From positions 558,001 to 622,000 of the forward strand of contig SPDP01000002.1 of the NCBI GenBank assembly GCA_009360345.1: a stretch of 64,000 nt of DNA, given 5' to 3'. Origin of the DNA: Alcaligenaceae bacterium SAGV5 (GTDB lineage: Bacteria; Pseudomonadota; Gammaproteobacteria; Burkholderiales; Burkholderiaceae_B). Below are positions 46,832 through 55,497 of this stretch, one piece after another. The notes beneath the pieces were generated by a model. The model was given only the letters and a program-made list of their open reading frames with translations. It did not search any database and was not told where the DNA came from. Positions within the stretch are counted from its first letter, which is position 1. Each line of letters begins with the position of its first letter. Position numbers and translations under genes: made by a program.

Positions 46832-47809
46832 ATGACGCGCCGTCCGCCCGCCGTGCGCATCCTGGCCACCGGCGGCACCATCGCCGGCGCCGCGCCCTCG
46901 CCCTGCGACACCAGCGGCTACCGTGCCGGCGCCCTGCCGGTCGATGAGCTGCTGGCCGCCCTTCCCGCCCTGGACGACATCCGTCTCGATGCACGGCAAC
47001 TGGCCTCGCTGGACAGCAAGGACGCGCTGCCCGGCTTCTGGCAGATGCTGGCCGGCGAACTCGCGCGGGCGCAGGCGGACCCGGACGTCGACGGCGTGGT
47101 GCTGACCCACGGCACGGACACCCTGGAGGAGACCGCCTGGTTCCTCCACCTGACGCTGGCGCTGGCCAAGCCGCTGGTCGTCACCGGGGCCATGCGTCCG
47201 GCCACCGCGGCTTCCGCCGACGGCCCCATGAACCTGCTGCAGGCCGTCCAGGTGGCGGCCTGCCCGCAGGCGGCGCGGCACGGCGTGCTTGCCGTCCTCA
47301 ACGGCCGGATCCATCGCGCCCGCCATCTGCGCAAGGCGCACACGCATCGCGTGGATGCCTTCGACAGCCCGGAGGCCGGCCCCGCCGGCTTCATCCAGGA
47401 CGGATACGTCGGCTGGCTCTCGCCGGCCCACCGGCCCGCGCCGCGCTTCGCGCCGGAAACCCCGCTCGCGCCCGTGGACATCCTGTTCGACTATCCCGGC
47501 ATCTCCACCGCGATGGTGGATGCGGTCCTGCGCGGCGGCGCGCGCGGGCTGGTCTGGGCCGGCTACGGCAACGGTTCGATCAGCGACCGTATCGAACCGC
47601 TCCTGCGCGAAGCGGGCCGGCAGGGCCTGGCGGTCGTGCTCGCCACCCGCACCGGCGCCGGCCGGGTCGGACGCCCCGGCACGGACGGCTTCATCCAGGC
47701 TGCCGGCCTGGATCCCTACAAGGCGCGCATCGCGCTGATGCTCGCGCTGGCCGCGGGCATCCCGCCGTCGGACCTGCAATCCCTGTTCGACACGCTCTCC
47801 TACGAATGA
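46832..47809 (+). CDS. asparaginase family protein
   Basis: A 325-residue L-asparaginase/glutaminase family hydrolase. The nucleophile threonine T16 is in LATGGTIAG and the second threonine-aspartate pair T95-D96 is in LTHGTDTLEET; GAMRPATAASADGPMN completes the site. There is no signal peptide, so unlike periplasmic type II enzymes it acts in the cytosol. Next to a LysR gene and Bug-linked amino-acid enzymes, the substrate may be asparagine or another carboxamide. A strong hairpin follows 12 bases after its stop. Confidence 0.9.
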   Translation: MTRRPPAVRILATGGTIAGAAPSPCDTSGYRAGALPVDELLAALPALDDIRLDARQLASLDSKDALPGFWQMLAGELARAQADPDVDGVVLTHGTDTLEETAWFLHLTLALAKPLVVTGAMRPATAASADGPMNLLQAVQVAACPQAARHGVLAVLNGRIHRARHLRKAHTHRVDAFDSPEAGPAGFIQDGYVGWLSPAHRPAPRFAPETPLAPVDILFDYPGISTAMVDAVLRGGARGLVWAGYGNGSISDRIEPLLREAGRQGLAVVLATRTGAGRVGRPGTDGFIQAAGLDPYKARIALMLALAAGIPPSDLQSLFDTLSYE

Positions 47810-47820
47810 ATGATGCGGGC

Positions 47821-47849
47821 GGGGCGCCCGGGGTTTTCCCCAGCGCCCC
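47821..47849 (+). terminator. hairpin terminator after asparaginase gene
   Basis: GGGGCG (47821-47826) pairs with CGCCCC (47844-47849), and inside it GGGG-TTTT-CCCC (47830-47841) forms a second stem. No U-tract follows. Confidence 0.55.
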
Positions 47850-47853
47850 ATCG

Positions 47854-47911
47854 TTGAAAACGGCAACTTGTTACGGTATAGTTGATAAAGTCCATAGTTG
47901 ATTTAAACAAC
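47854..47911 (+). promoter_or_regulatory. promoter and direct-repeat operator upstream of Bug gene
   Basis: TTGAAA (47854-47859) and TATAGT (47877-47882) are spaced by 17 bases. ATAGTTGAT occurs at 47878-47886 and again at 47894-47902, a 16-base period, and the second copy runs into the near-palindrome GTTGATTTAAACAAC (47897-47911). The AT-rich tract ends ~60 bases before the Bug start. A regulator bound here would lie on and just after the -10 box. Confidence 0.55.
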
Positions 47912-47970
47912 AATCTGTTTTTCCCGGCAAGGACGCCCAGTCCCCGGGACAGCCCCATCGAGGAGACAGC

Positions 47971-48954
47971 ATGAAGACCCGTTTCGCCCTTCAACTGGGA
48001 GCAGCCGCGGCTGCCGTGGCGATGACGCTGCCCGCCTGGGCGCAAAGCGATTCCGCGGCCAATTACCCGTCGCGGCCGATACGCATCATCGTTCCCTACA
48101 CGCCCGGCGCGATCAACGACGTATTGGCGCGCCGCATCGCGCAGCAACTGTCCGAGGCGCTCAAGCAGTCGGTCGTCGTGGAGAACAAGCCCGGCGGCGG
48201 CACCGTCATCGGCACGGAATACGTCGCGCGCGCCGAACCTGACGGCTACACCCTGCTGCAGACGGCGGCTTCCCACTCGATCAATCCCAGCCTGGTCGCC
48301 AAGCTGCCCTACGATTCGATCAAGAGCTTCAGCTTCATCACCCTGGTGGGTACCTCGCCCTACGTGATGACCGCCACGCCCAGCCTGCCCGCCAACACGG
48401 TCCCCGAGCTGATCGCGCTGGCCAAGTCGCAGCCTGGCAAGATCTCGTACGCCTCGACCGGCAACGGCGGCAGCGCCCACCTCATGGGAGAACTGCTCAA
48501 GGACATGGCCCAGGTCGACCTGATGCACATCCCCTACAAAGGCCTGGCCCAGGGCCTGAACGACGTCGCCAGCGGACAGGTGCAACTGACGTTCAGCACC
48601 TATACCGGCGCGATGGCCTACCTGCAACCCGGGCGCGTGAAGGCGATCGCCGTCACGGGCAAGGAACGCATGTCGGTACTGCCCAACGTGCCCACCATCG
48701 CCGAGACCCTGCCCGGCTACGATGCCTCGGGCTGGTGGGGCTACGTTGCGCCGGCCGGCACGCCCAAGCCCATCGTCGACAAGCTGAACCGTGAGTTGAA
48801 CAAGATCGTGCAGTCCGCCGAGTTCAGGGAGCACTTCAAGTCCCAGGGCGTCCAGATGCTGGGCACCACGCCGGATGAATTCCGGAACCACGTCGAGCAG
48901 GAGATGGAGACCTGGCGCAAGCTGATCAAGAAAGCCAACATCACGATGGGCTGA
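47971..48954 (+). CDS. Bug/TctC-family periplasmic substrate-binding receptor
   Basis: A 327-residue Bug receptor with signal peptide FALQLGAAAAAVAMTLPAWAQ, entry motif YPSRPIRIIVPYTPGA and the core MHIPYKGLAQGLNDVASGQ. Strong ribosome site GAGGAGACAGC. The glycine pair usually following the proline in the entry motif (PGG) is PGA here. It is followed 10 bases later by an enolase-superfamily gene, probably the enzyme for its ligand. Confidence 0.92.
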   Translation: MKTRFALQLGAAAAAVAMTLPAWAQSDSAANYPSRPIRIIVPYTPGAINDVLARRIAQQLSEALKQSVVVENKPGGGTVIGTEYVARAEPDGYTLLQTAASHSINPSLVAKLPYDSIKSFSFITLVGTSPYVMTATPSLPANTVPELIALAKSQPGKISYASTGNGGSAHLMGELLKDMAQVDLMHIPYKGLAQGLNDVASGQVQLTFSTYTGAMAYLQPGRVKAIAVTGKERMSVLPNVPTIAETLPGYDASGWWGYVAPAGTPKPIVDKLNRELNKIVQSAEFREHFKSQGVQMLGTTPDEFRNHVEQEMETWRKLIKKANITMG

Positions 48955-48964
48955 CCCGCCTGCC

Positions 48965-50071
48965 ATGAAGATCGCCCGCTGGTCGCTGGATTTCTACCGC
49001 CTGCCCTACCGCCGCCAGGTGGTCTGGGCCAACGCGATCGAGGACGCGGGCGTCTACGCCCTGCTGCGCGTCCAGTCCGACGATGGCCTGGCCGGGATGG
49101 CCGAGGGCACCGTCAAGGCGACCTGGTCCGGCGTGTCGCCGGCCTCGCTGGCCGCGGCCTTCCGGGACCTGGTGATGCCTGCGGCCGCCGGCCTGGACGT
49201 TTCCGATCCGGCAACGCTGCGCCAGGCACTGGCTCCCCTGCCCGAGAACCGCATGGCCAAGGGCATGCTGGAAACCGCCTGCTGGATGCTGCGCGCCGCC
49301 CGCGCGAACCAGCCGTTGTGGCAATTCTGGAACGGCACGCCCGATGTCGAAGTGACCTGGACCGTGACCCGGCAGCCGCCGGAAGTCATGGCCCGCGAAG
49401 CTTCCGGCGCGGCCGAGCGCCATGGCATCCGCGCCTTCAAGATCAAGGGCGGGCAAGGCATGGACATCGATCGGCAGGCGCTGCGGGCCATCCGCCGGGC
49501 GGTGGGCGACGGCGCGGTCTTCAACGTGGACGCCAACTCGGCCTACACGCCGGGAGAGGCCGCGGCCTACTTGCGACTGCTCGAGGACGAAGGAGTCGAG
49601 ACCGCGGAAGATCCCTGCCCGCTGCGCCCGGACGCCCATTTCGAGGCGTTGCAGCGCGGCACCGTCCTGCCCATCCTCGTGGACAGCCCCTGCGCCACGG
49701 CCGCCGATGCGGCGCTGTTCCTGGAACGGGGCGCGCGCGCGCTCAGCGCCAAGCCCGGACGCATAGGCATGACCGAGACGCTGGCCATCGGCGATCTCGC
49801 GCGCAGGCACGGCGCCCGCGTCGCCACCGGCATCTATGCGGAAAGCGCGCTGGGCACCCTGATCAACCTGCAGCAGGCCGCGGCCGTCCCGGCCGCCGAC
49901 TGCGCCTTCGCGGCGGAACAGACGTTCTTCCTGACGCTGGCCGAGCAGATCGTGCCCGCCGAGCCGGTCATCCGGCGCGGCCGCGTGACGCTGCCGGCGT
50001 CCCCTTCCCTGGACGACTGGATAGACCTCGAACGGCTGGAGCGGCACCGCCTGCCGATGTCCGCGTCCTGA
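48965..50071 (+). CDS. enolase-superfamily enzyme (muconate lactonizing enzyme-like)
   Basis: A 368-residue mandelate racemase/muconate lactonizing superfamily enzyme. The barrel residues are K159-x-K161 in AFKIKGG, metal ligands D189 (FNVDANS), E215 (TAEDPC) and D240 (LVDSPC), and K263 in SAKPGRIG. A lysine on each side of the barrel is the MLE-subgroup pattern, used for lactonisation, racemisation or dehydration through an enolate. The Bug gene just upstream suggests a carboxylate substrate. Confidence 0.87.
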   Translation: MKIARWSLDFYRLPYRRQVVWANAIEDAGVYALLRVQSDDGLAGMAEGTVKATWSGVSPASLAAAFRDLVMPAAAGLDVSDPATLRQALAPLPENRMAKGMLETACWMLRAARANQPLWQFWNGTPDVEVTWTVTRQPPEVMAREASGAAERHGIRAFKIKGGQGMDIDRQALRAIRRAVGDGAVFNVDANSAYTPGEAAAYLRLLEDEGVETAEDPCPLRPDAHFEALQRGTVLPILVDSPCATAADAALFLERGARALSAKPGRIGMTETLAIGDLARRHGARVATGIYAESALGTLINLQQAAAVPAADCAFAAEQTFFLTLAEQIVPAEPVIRRGRVTLPASPSLDDWIDLERLERHRLPMSAS

Positions 50072-50080
50072 GGGACACAA

Positions 50081-50100
50081 CGGGCGCCACGCGGCGCCCG
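50081..50100 (+). terminator. hairpin terminator after enolase-superfamily gene
   Basis: CGGGCGCC (50081-50088), loop ACGC, GGCGCCCG (50093-50100): a perfect 8-pair stem 10 bases after the stop codon. No U-tract. Confidence 0.5.
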
Positions 50101-50182
50101 GAACCCGGTACGCGGTCCATCCGGCCCGGACGGGGGCTGTCGGCCACTGGCAATACACTACGGGAATCCGGTACGAGGCCCT

Positions 50183-50241
50183 GCGCCCTTCGGGCGGCGC
50201 GGGCGGACCGGCCGGGCCGGATCCGCCGTGCCCCGGGTCGA
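50183..50241 (+). repeat. structured intergenic repeat, shorter copy 3
   Basis: GCGCCCTTCGGGCG (hairpin 1) is followed by GGCGGACCGGC-CGG-GCCGGATCCGCC (hairpin 2, split here at its loop), the same two-hairpin order as the copies near 39.2 and 39.4 kb, then CCGGGTC. The C-rich start is missing. It lies in the 189-base gap between the enolase-superfamily and amidase genes, sense to the upstream gene. Confidence 0.6.
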
Positions 50242-50260
50242 CAACACCGCTTCGGCATAG

Positions 50261-51625
50261 ATGATTGATATGACTCCGCCCGACATGTCCCTCGAACACC
50301 TGAGCACCGGGCTGGACGCCGGCCGCCTGACCAGCCGCGAGCTGGTGGAGGCCTGCCTGGCGCGTATCGCCGACCCATCCGGCGAAGGCACGCGCGTCTA
50401 CACCCGCGTGGACGCGGTCGGGGCGCGGCACGCGGCCGATGCGGCCGATGCCGCCCGGACGCGCGGGGAACGTACCCGGCGCCACGCGGGCATCCCCATT
50501 TCGATCAAGGATTTGTTCGACATCGAAGGCCAGGTCACGGCGGCCGGCTCGCGCGTGCTGGCCGATGCCCCGCCCGCCACGCGCGATGCCGCCGCGGTCG
50601 CCCGCCTGCGCGCGGCGGGCTTCGTCATCATCGGCCGCACGAACATGACGGAGTTCGCCTATTCGGGGCTGGGACTCAATCCCCACTACGGCACGCCGCT
50701 CAATCCCTACGACCGCAAGACCGGCCGGATCCCCGGCGGCTCGTCCTCGGGCGCGGCCGTCTCGGTCACGGACGGCATGGCCGCCGTGGGCCTGGGCACG
50801 GATACCGGGGGCTCCTGCCGCATCCCCGCCGCGCTCACAGGACTGACCGGTTTCAAGCCCACCGCGGCGCGCGTGCCCGCCACCGGCGCCTTTCCGCTTT
50901 CGACGACCTTGGACAGCATAGGCGGCATCGGCCACACGGTGAATTGCTGCGCCGCCGTCGACGCCGTCCTGTCGGGCGACCCGGCGTATCCGGACGAACA
51001 GGCGCCGCTTGCCAGCCTGCGCATCGGTGTGCCCCGGACCCTCGTGCTGGACGGCATGGACGGCAACGTCGCCGCGGCGTTCGAGGCCTCGCTGCGGCGG
51101 CTGTCGCAGGCCGGCGCCGCCATCGTGGACCTGCCTTTCGCGGAGCTCTCGGAGCTGGCGGCCATCAATGCCAAGGGCGGCTACACGGCCGCCGAGTCCT
51201 ATCCGCTGCACCGGGACATGATGGCCCGGCATGGCGATCGGTACGACCCGCGCGTCAGGGTGCGCATCGAGAAAGGCACGCGGCTCACCGCCCAGGACAT
51301 CGCCGCGCTGCACGCCCAACGGGCCGACTGGATACGGCGCGCGAGCCGGCACTTCGAGACGCTGGACCTGATCGCCTGTCCCACGGTGCCCGTCATCGCG
51401 CCGGCGGTGCGGGAACTGGCCAGCGACGAGGCCTATGGCCGGACCAACCTGCTGGTGCTGCGCAACCCGACCTTCGTCAACTTCCTGGACGGATGCGCCA
51501 TATCCCTGCCCTGCCACGAACCAGGCACGGCGCCCGTCGGACTCATGCTGGCGGCCCTGGGCGGCCAGGACCGCCGCCTGCTGGCGGCGGCGCGCGCCGT
51601 CGAGGCCCTGCTCGCGGCGCGCTGA
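50261..51625 (+). CDS. amidase (amidase signature family)
   Basis: A 454-residue amidase signature enzyme. The Ser-cisSer-Lys triad is K83 in ISIKDLFD, the serine of GGSSSGAAVSV (161-163) and the nucleophile S185 in DTGGSCRIPAAL. Members hydrolyse simple or aryl amides, and related ones act as GatA; the lack of GatB/GatC neighbours argues against transamidation. Start options are ATG at 50261 or 50270; neither has a strong ribosome site. It stands alone between two transcription units but among Bug-linked genes, with an asparaginase 2.5 kb upstream. Confidence 0.87.
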   Translation: MIDMTPPDMSLEHLSTGLDAGRLTSRELVEACLARIADPSGEGTRVYTRVDAVGARHAADAADAARTRGERTRRHAGIPISIKDLFDIEGQVTAAGSRVLADAPPATRDAAAVARLRAAGFVIIGRTNMTEFAYSGLGLNPHYGTPLNPYDRKTGRIPGGSSSGAAVSVTDGMAAVGLGTDTGGSCRIPAALTGLTGFKPTAARVPATGAFPLSTTLDSIGGIGHTVNCCAAVDAVLSGDPAYPDEQAPLASLRIGVPRTLVLDGMDGNVAAAFEASLRRLSQAGAAIVDLPFAELSELAAINAKGGYTAAESYPLHRDMMARHGDRYDPRVRVRIEKGTRLTAQDIAALHAQRADWIRRASRHFETLDLIACPTVPVIAPAVRELASDEAYGRTNLLVLRNPTFVNFLDGCAISLPCHEPGTAPVGLMLAALGGQDRRLLAAARAVEALLAAR

Positions 51626-51637
51626 CCCGGCGGACGC

Positions 51638-52798
51638 CTACTTGCGCCGCGCGAACTCCAGGTACTCGGGGTCGAAACTCATGCCCCAGCCCGGCGCGGT
51701 CGGAAGCGTGTAGAACCCATCCACGAACGGCCGTGCCGGCTGGTTCGCGATCAGCTTGTAGAAGAACGGATCGCGCCAGGGCAGCATGACTTCTGCATAG
51801 CGGCCGTTGGCCACGCCCGCCGACATCATCAGGCCGATCTGCGGCTCCAGGTGCTGCATGATCGATACGTTGAAGGCCGAGGCCAGCATCGCCACGCGCC
51901 GCCATTCGGTCGGACCGCCGCCCCAGCTGGCGTCGAAGTTGCAGATGTCGATGGCGCCGGCCACCAGCAGATCGCGGCAGCCGAAGCGCGACAGCTCGCT
52001 CTGCCCCGCGGCCACCGGCACGCCACCCACGGTCCGCACCACCGCCATGTCGGCGCGGTCGTTGTCCCAGCGGCAGGGCTCCTCGAACCAGGCCAGGTTC
52101 AGGTCGCGGGTCCGGCGCACGAACTCCAGCGCTTCCTCGCGGCTCCAGCCCTGGTTGGCATCGCAGGCCAGCACAAAGGCGTCGCCACCGGCCCGGCGCA
52201 CGGTCTGGGCACGCAGGGCGTCCTCGGCGGGCGTCTTGCCGCCCAGCTTGAGCTTCAGGCCGTGGATGCCGAAAGCCTTCAGTTCGGCCACCTCGTCCGC
52301 CAGGGCTTCCAGGTCGCCGCTCTGGCGGTAATACCCGCCCAGCGCCACCACCGGCACCCGTTCGCGCGCGCCGCCCCACATGAGGTGCAGCGGCAGGCCG
52401 GCCAGCTTGCCCACGGCATCGTGCAGCGCGCTGTCCACGCAGGCCTGGGCCCGCAACGCCACCCGGCGGTCGCGCAGGAAAGGCTCGGTCGCGCGGCGCG
52501 TGGCCGCCCATGCGTCGTCGATGGCAGCCACGCGGCGGCCCTTGAGCAGCGGCTCCAGTTCGTCATGGATGAGGCTGATGATGGCCGGCTGCAATTCGTC
52601 GTCGTTGCCGTTGAAGCACTCGCCCACCACGCCGGCGTCGGTGTGCACGCGCGTGACGATGGTGCAGCGATGGGTCAGCTTCAAGGTCGAACCCGTGGCC
52701 GGGCGCTCGAGTTCCACCCGCAGCGGAATGGTCTCGATGCGGGTGATGCGGGCGTCGACGAGGGCCGGCGCGCCGTCTTGTCGGATTGCGGAAGTCAT
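51638..52798 (-). CDS. enolase-superfamily enzyme (mandelate racemase-like)
   Basis: A 386-residue enolase-superfamily protein of the mandelate racemase type. K182-x-K184 in LKLKLGG, metal ligands D213 (ACDANQGW), E239 (WFEEPC) and E268 (AGQSELSRF), and the general base pair D289 (NFDASWGG) and H316 (IMQHLEP) are visible. This His-Asp dyad opposite a KxK is the MR subgroup, acting on alpha-hydroxy acids or sugar acids. Its start overlaps the stop of the upstream gene (ATGA), and the Bug gene beyond completes a three-gene unit. Confidence 0.88.
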   Translation of the reverse strand: MTSAIRQDGAPALVDARITRIETIPLRVELERPATGSTLKLTHRCTIVTRVHTDAGVVGECFNGNDDELQPAIISLIHDELEPLLKGRRVAAIDDAWAATRRATEPFLRDRRVALRAQACVDSALHDAVGKLAGLPLHLMWGGARERVPVVALGGYYRQSGDLEALADEVAELKAFGIHGLKLKLGGKTPAEDALRAQTVRRAGGDAFVLACDANQGWSREEALEFVRRTRDLNLAWFEEPCRWDNDRADMAVVRTVGGVPVAAGQSELSRFGCRDLLVAGAIDICNFDASWGGGPTEWRRVAMLASAFNVSIMQHLEPQIGLMMSAGVANGRYAEVMLPWRDPFFYKLIANQPARPFVDGFYTLPTAPGWGMSFDPEYLEFARRK

Positions 52799-53421
52799 AT
52801 CGCTCCTTGGCCGGGCTCGAGTGCGTAGATCCGTTCGCACATGACCCGGCGCGTATTCTGGAAATGCGGGCGCACGCGGCTGCTCCAGTCGGTCGCGCGC
52901 ACCGCCATCCACTCGGGATCCTGCTGGATCGCGGGCGTCGTGAGGTCATAGCAGGCCAGCGACCGCTGGCTGCCGTCGGCATTGTCCGCCACCAGCCGGC
53001 GCGCGCGCACGTTGCCAGCCACCGCGGCCAGCCCGGGCAGGTGTTCCTGCCCATACCAGCTCGACAGGTCCTCGGCCACTTCCGGGCGCACATCGGTCTC
53101 GACCACATAGTGATGCGTGGCCGGCTGGCCTTGCGAGACACCGGGCAGGTCCTGCACCGGCGACAGGACCAGGACGTCCGGCGCCTGGGCCGGCAGCAAC
53201 CGCCCGGCCCGCTCGGCGATGGCGCCGGCCAGTTCCACCCCGCCGGGCCGGGCGGACCAGAAATACAGGTACAGCTGGGAACCGTCGAGCGCGCGATTGG
53301 CGTCCACGCGCTCGAAGCACCCGGGGTGGGCGGCCACGACCTCGGCCCCCAGCCGTTCGATGGCCGCCAGGTCGGCGGGCACCGGGGAATACCGCAACAG
53401 CACTGCGGCGGGTCTACTCAT
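52795..53421 (-). CDS. hypothetical protein, possible duplicated dimeric alpha-beta barrel
   Basis: A 208-residue protein of unknown function. Two halves of ~100 residues each start with a beta strand (AAVLLRYSPVPAD and THHYVVETDVRPEVAED). The second half has the helix WYGQEHLPGLAAVAG that recalls EthD-like dimeric alpha-beta barrels, and the repeat suggests a tandem barrel. No signal peptide. It is coupled by ATGA to the mandelate-racemase-like gene and lies 33 bases after the Bug gene, so it probably takes part in the same pathway. The fold is my inference. Confidence 0.7.
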   Translation of the reverse strand: MSRPAAVLLRYSPVPADLAAIERLGAEVVAAHPGCFERVDANRALDGSQLYLYFWSARPGGVELAGAIAERAGRLLPAQAPDVLVLSPVQDLPGVSQGQPATHHYVVETDVRPEVAEDLSSWYGQEHLPGLAAVAGNVRARRLVADNADGSQRSLACYDLTTPAIQQDPEWMAVRATDWSSRVRPHFQNTRRVMCERIYALEPGQGAI

Positions 53422-53454
53422 AGATGCATCTTCCAGAAGTCACGACCAGGCGCG

Positions 53455-54429
53455 TCAATCGGCCTGGATGCCGAGGCGCTTGATCAATTCCGCCCACTTG
53501 GTCGTCTCGCCGGCCAGGAATTTGCCGAAAGGCTCGGGTGACAGATAGGCCACCGACGCGCTCTCGGCCTCCAGGCGCTGGCGCATGTCCGGCTGGGCCA
53601 GGATATCGCCGATGGCCTTGCTCAGCTTGTCGACGATGGCCGGCGGCGTACCGGCCGGCGCCAGGATGCCCCACCAGTTGTCGCCGTCGTAGCCCGGCAG
53701 GCCCGCTTCCTGGACCGTGGGCACGTCGGGCAGCACCGGCTGGCGCTTGGGGCCGCTGACGGCCAGCGGCCGCAGGCGGTTGGCCTTGACGTGCGGCAGC
53801 GCCTGCAGCACGGTGCCGACCGACACCTGCGCATGGCCCGCGGCGACATCCGTCAAGGCCGCGCCCGCGCCCTTGTACGGCACGTGCGTCATGGAAATGC
53901 CGGCCCGGATCTCGAACAGCTCGCTGACCAGGTGCTGCGAACTACCCACGCCGGACGACACGTAGTTGAGCTTGCCCGGGTTGGCCTTGGCGTAGGAAAT
54001 CAGATCCGACAGCGTCTTGACCGGCAGGCCCGGGTAGACCGAGACCAGCAGCGGCGCGGTCGCCAGCCGGGCAACGGGAGAAAAGTCCTTGGCGGGATCG
54101 TAGGACAGCTTCTTGTACAGCGTCGAATTCGCCGTGTGCGGCGTCGAGATCAGCAGCAGCGTATAGCCGTCGGGACGGGCCTTGGCCACCACCTCGGTGC
54201 CGATGGTGCCGCCCGCGCCACCCCGGTTGTCGACGATGAACGGCTGGCCCAGCCGCTTGGTCAACTCCTCGCCGATCAGGCGGCCGACGATGTCGTTGCT
54301 GCCGCCGGGCGCGAACGGGATCACGATGCGCACGGGGCGGCCGGGATAGTCCTCGGCGCGCGCGGCGCCCAGCGTGGCGGCCAGTGCCACGGCAACCGCC
54401 GGGACCAGGAATTTGCGGGACATATGCAT
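53455..54429 (-). CDS. Bug/TctC-family periplasmic substrate-binding receptor
   Basis: A 324-residue Bug receptor: signal peptide FLVPAVAVALAATLGAARA, entry motif YPGRPVRIVIPFAPGG, core THVPYKGAGAALTDVAAGH. ATG at 54429 has GAGGAG five bases upstream. It leads the unit with the hypothetical protein and the mandelate-racemase-like enzyme, and is divergent from a LysR gene that is its likely regulator. Confidence 0.92.
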   Translation of the reverse strand: MHMSRKFLVPAVAVALAATLGAARAEDYPGRPVRIVIPFAPGGSNDIVGRLIGEELTKRLGQPFIVDNRGGAGGTIGTEVVAKARPDGYTLLLISTPHTANSTLYKKLSYDPAKDFSPVARLATAPLLVSVYPGLPVKTLSDLISYAKANPGKLNYVSSGVGSSQHLVSELFEIRAGISMTHVPYKGAGAALTDVAAGHAQVSVGTVLQALPHVKANRLRPLAVSGPKRQPVLPDVPTVQEAGLPGYDGDNWWGILAPAGTPPAIVDKLSKAIGDILAQPDMRQRLEAESASVAYLSPEPFGKFLAGETTKWAELIKRLGIQAD

Positions 54430-54561
54430 GGGGTCTCCTCGTGCATGCCGCCTTGGCGGTATCCCGCTGGCGGTGTTTCATCAAGAGGCGGCATTGTGCG
54501 CACGCATGCCGTTTTCATCAATAAAATAGCTTCTACATCTGATATCCACAAATTAAATACC

Positions 54562-55488
54562 ATGGACCTGCAGCAGCTGGAATCCTTCGTGCGCGTGGCC
54601 GAACTCGGCAGCCTGACCCGCGCCGCGCTGGTGGCGGGTGTCTCCCAGCCCACGCTCAGCCGCCACATCCGCCTGCTGGAACTCGAGCTGAAATCCCACT
54701 TGCTGGTCCGCACCGGCCGCGGCGTGGAACTGACCGAATCCGGCAAATGCCTGCTCTCCTACGGCAACGCCATCCTGAAGCTGACGCGGCAGGCCCGCGC
54801 CGACATCCAGGCGCTGCGCGAACAGCCCACCGGCAGGCTGACCGTGGGCCTGCCCCCGCGTATCGCGCACGTACTGACGCCGGAGCTGGTCAAGCAATTC
54901 CGGCGCCTGTATCCGGAAGCATCGATTTCCGTTTCCGAGGGCCTGAGCGTCGCGCTGCGCGAAGACCTGATACTGGGCAAGATCGAGATCGCGCTGCTGT
55001 TCGATCCGCCGCCCAGCCCCCGGCTCGAATACCTCAGCCTGTACCGCGAGGACATGGTGCTGTGCGGGCGTCCCAAGCAAGCGTTCCCGCTGCCCGCCAG
55101 GCTGGCGGCCCGGGAACTGGAGCGGTATCCGGTCCTCGTGCCCAGCATTCCGAACGCCGTGCGCAACGTGATCGAGGCCGGCTGCCGGCCGCACGGCATC
55201 AAGCTGAACGTCGTGGCCGAGGTCGACGCCGTGCACACCTTGCTCAAGCTGGCGTTGAGCGGCCAGGGTTATGCGATCGTGCCGCGCAGCGCGGCGCCCA
55301 CCGCCAGCCGGGTGGAAGGCGGTCCGTTCAGGATCTCCACCATCGCTTCGCCCCGCATGCGCAACAACCTCGTACTGGCCACCGCCCGCGAGCGCCCGCT
55401 GTCGCAACTCGCGCAGGGCACGGTGGCCCTGCTGGCCGCGCAGGACATCGGCCGCCTGCTCGACGCGGGACGGCGGATAGACGGATAG
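54562..55488 (+). CDS. LysR-family transcriptional regulator (Cbl/NAC-like)
   Basis: A 308-residue LysR regulator whose helix-turn-helix (LQQLESFVRVAELGSLTRAA, SQPTLSRHIRLLELEL) and early substrate-domain text GRLTVGLPPRIAHVLTPEL resemble the NAC/Cbl branch. The ATG at 54562 gives the normal N-terminus; the open frame runs far upstream antisense to the Bug gene. The 132-base divergent spacer is AT-rich near the start (CATCAATAAAATAGC) and probably holds both promoters. It ends 9 bases from the convergent hydratase gene. Confidence 0.9.
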   Translation: MDLQQLESFVRVAELGSLTRAALVAGVSQPTLSRHIRLLELELKSHLLVRTGRGVELTESGKCLLSYGNAILKLTRQARADIQALREQPTGRLTVGLPPRIAHVLTPELVKQFRRLYPEASISVSEGLSVALREDLILGKIEIALLFDPPPSPRLEYLSLYREDMVLCGRPKQAFPLPARLAARELERYPVLVPSIPNAVRNVIEAGCRPHGIKLNVVAEVDAVHTLLKLALSGQGYAIVPRSAAPTASRVEGGPFRISTIASPRMRNNLVLATARERPLSQLAQGTVALLAAQDIGRLLDAGRRIDG

Positions 55489-55497
55489 ACTGGCCGG

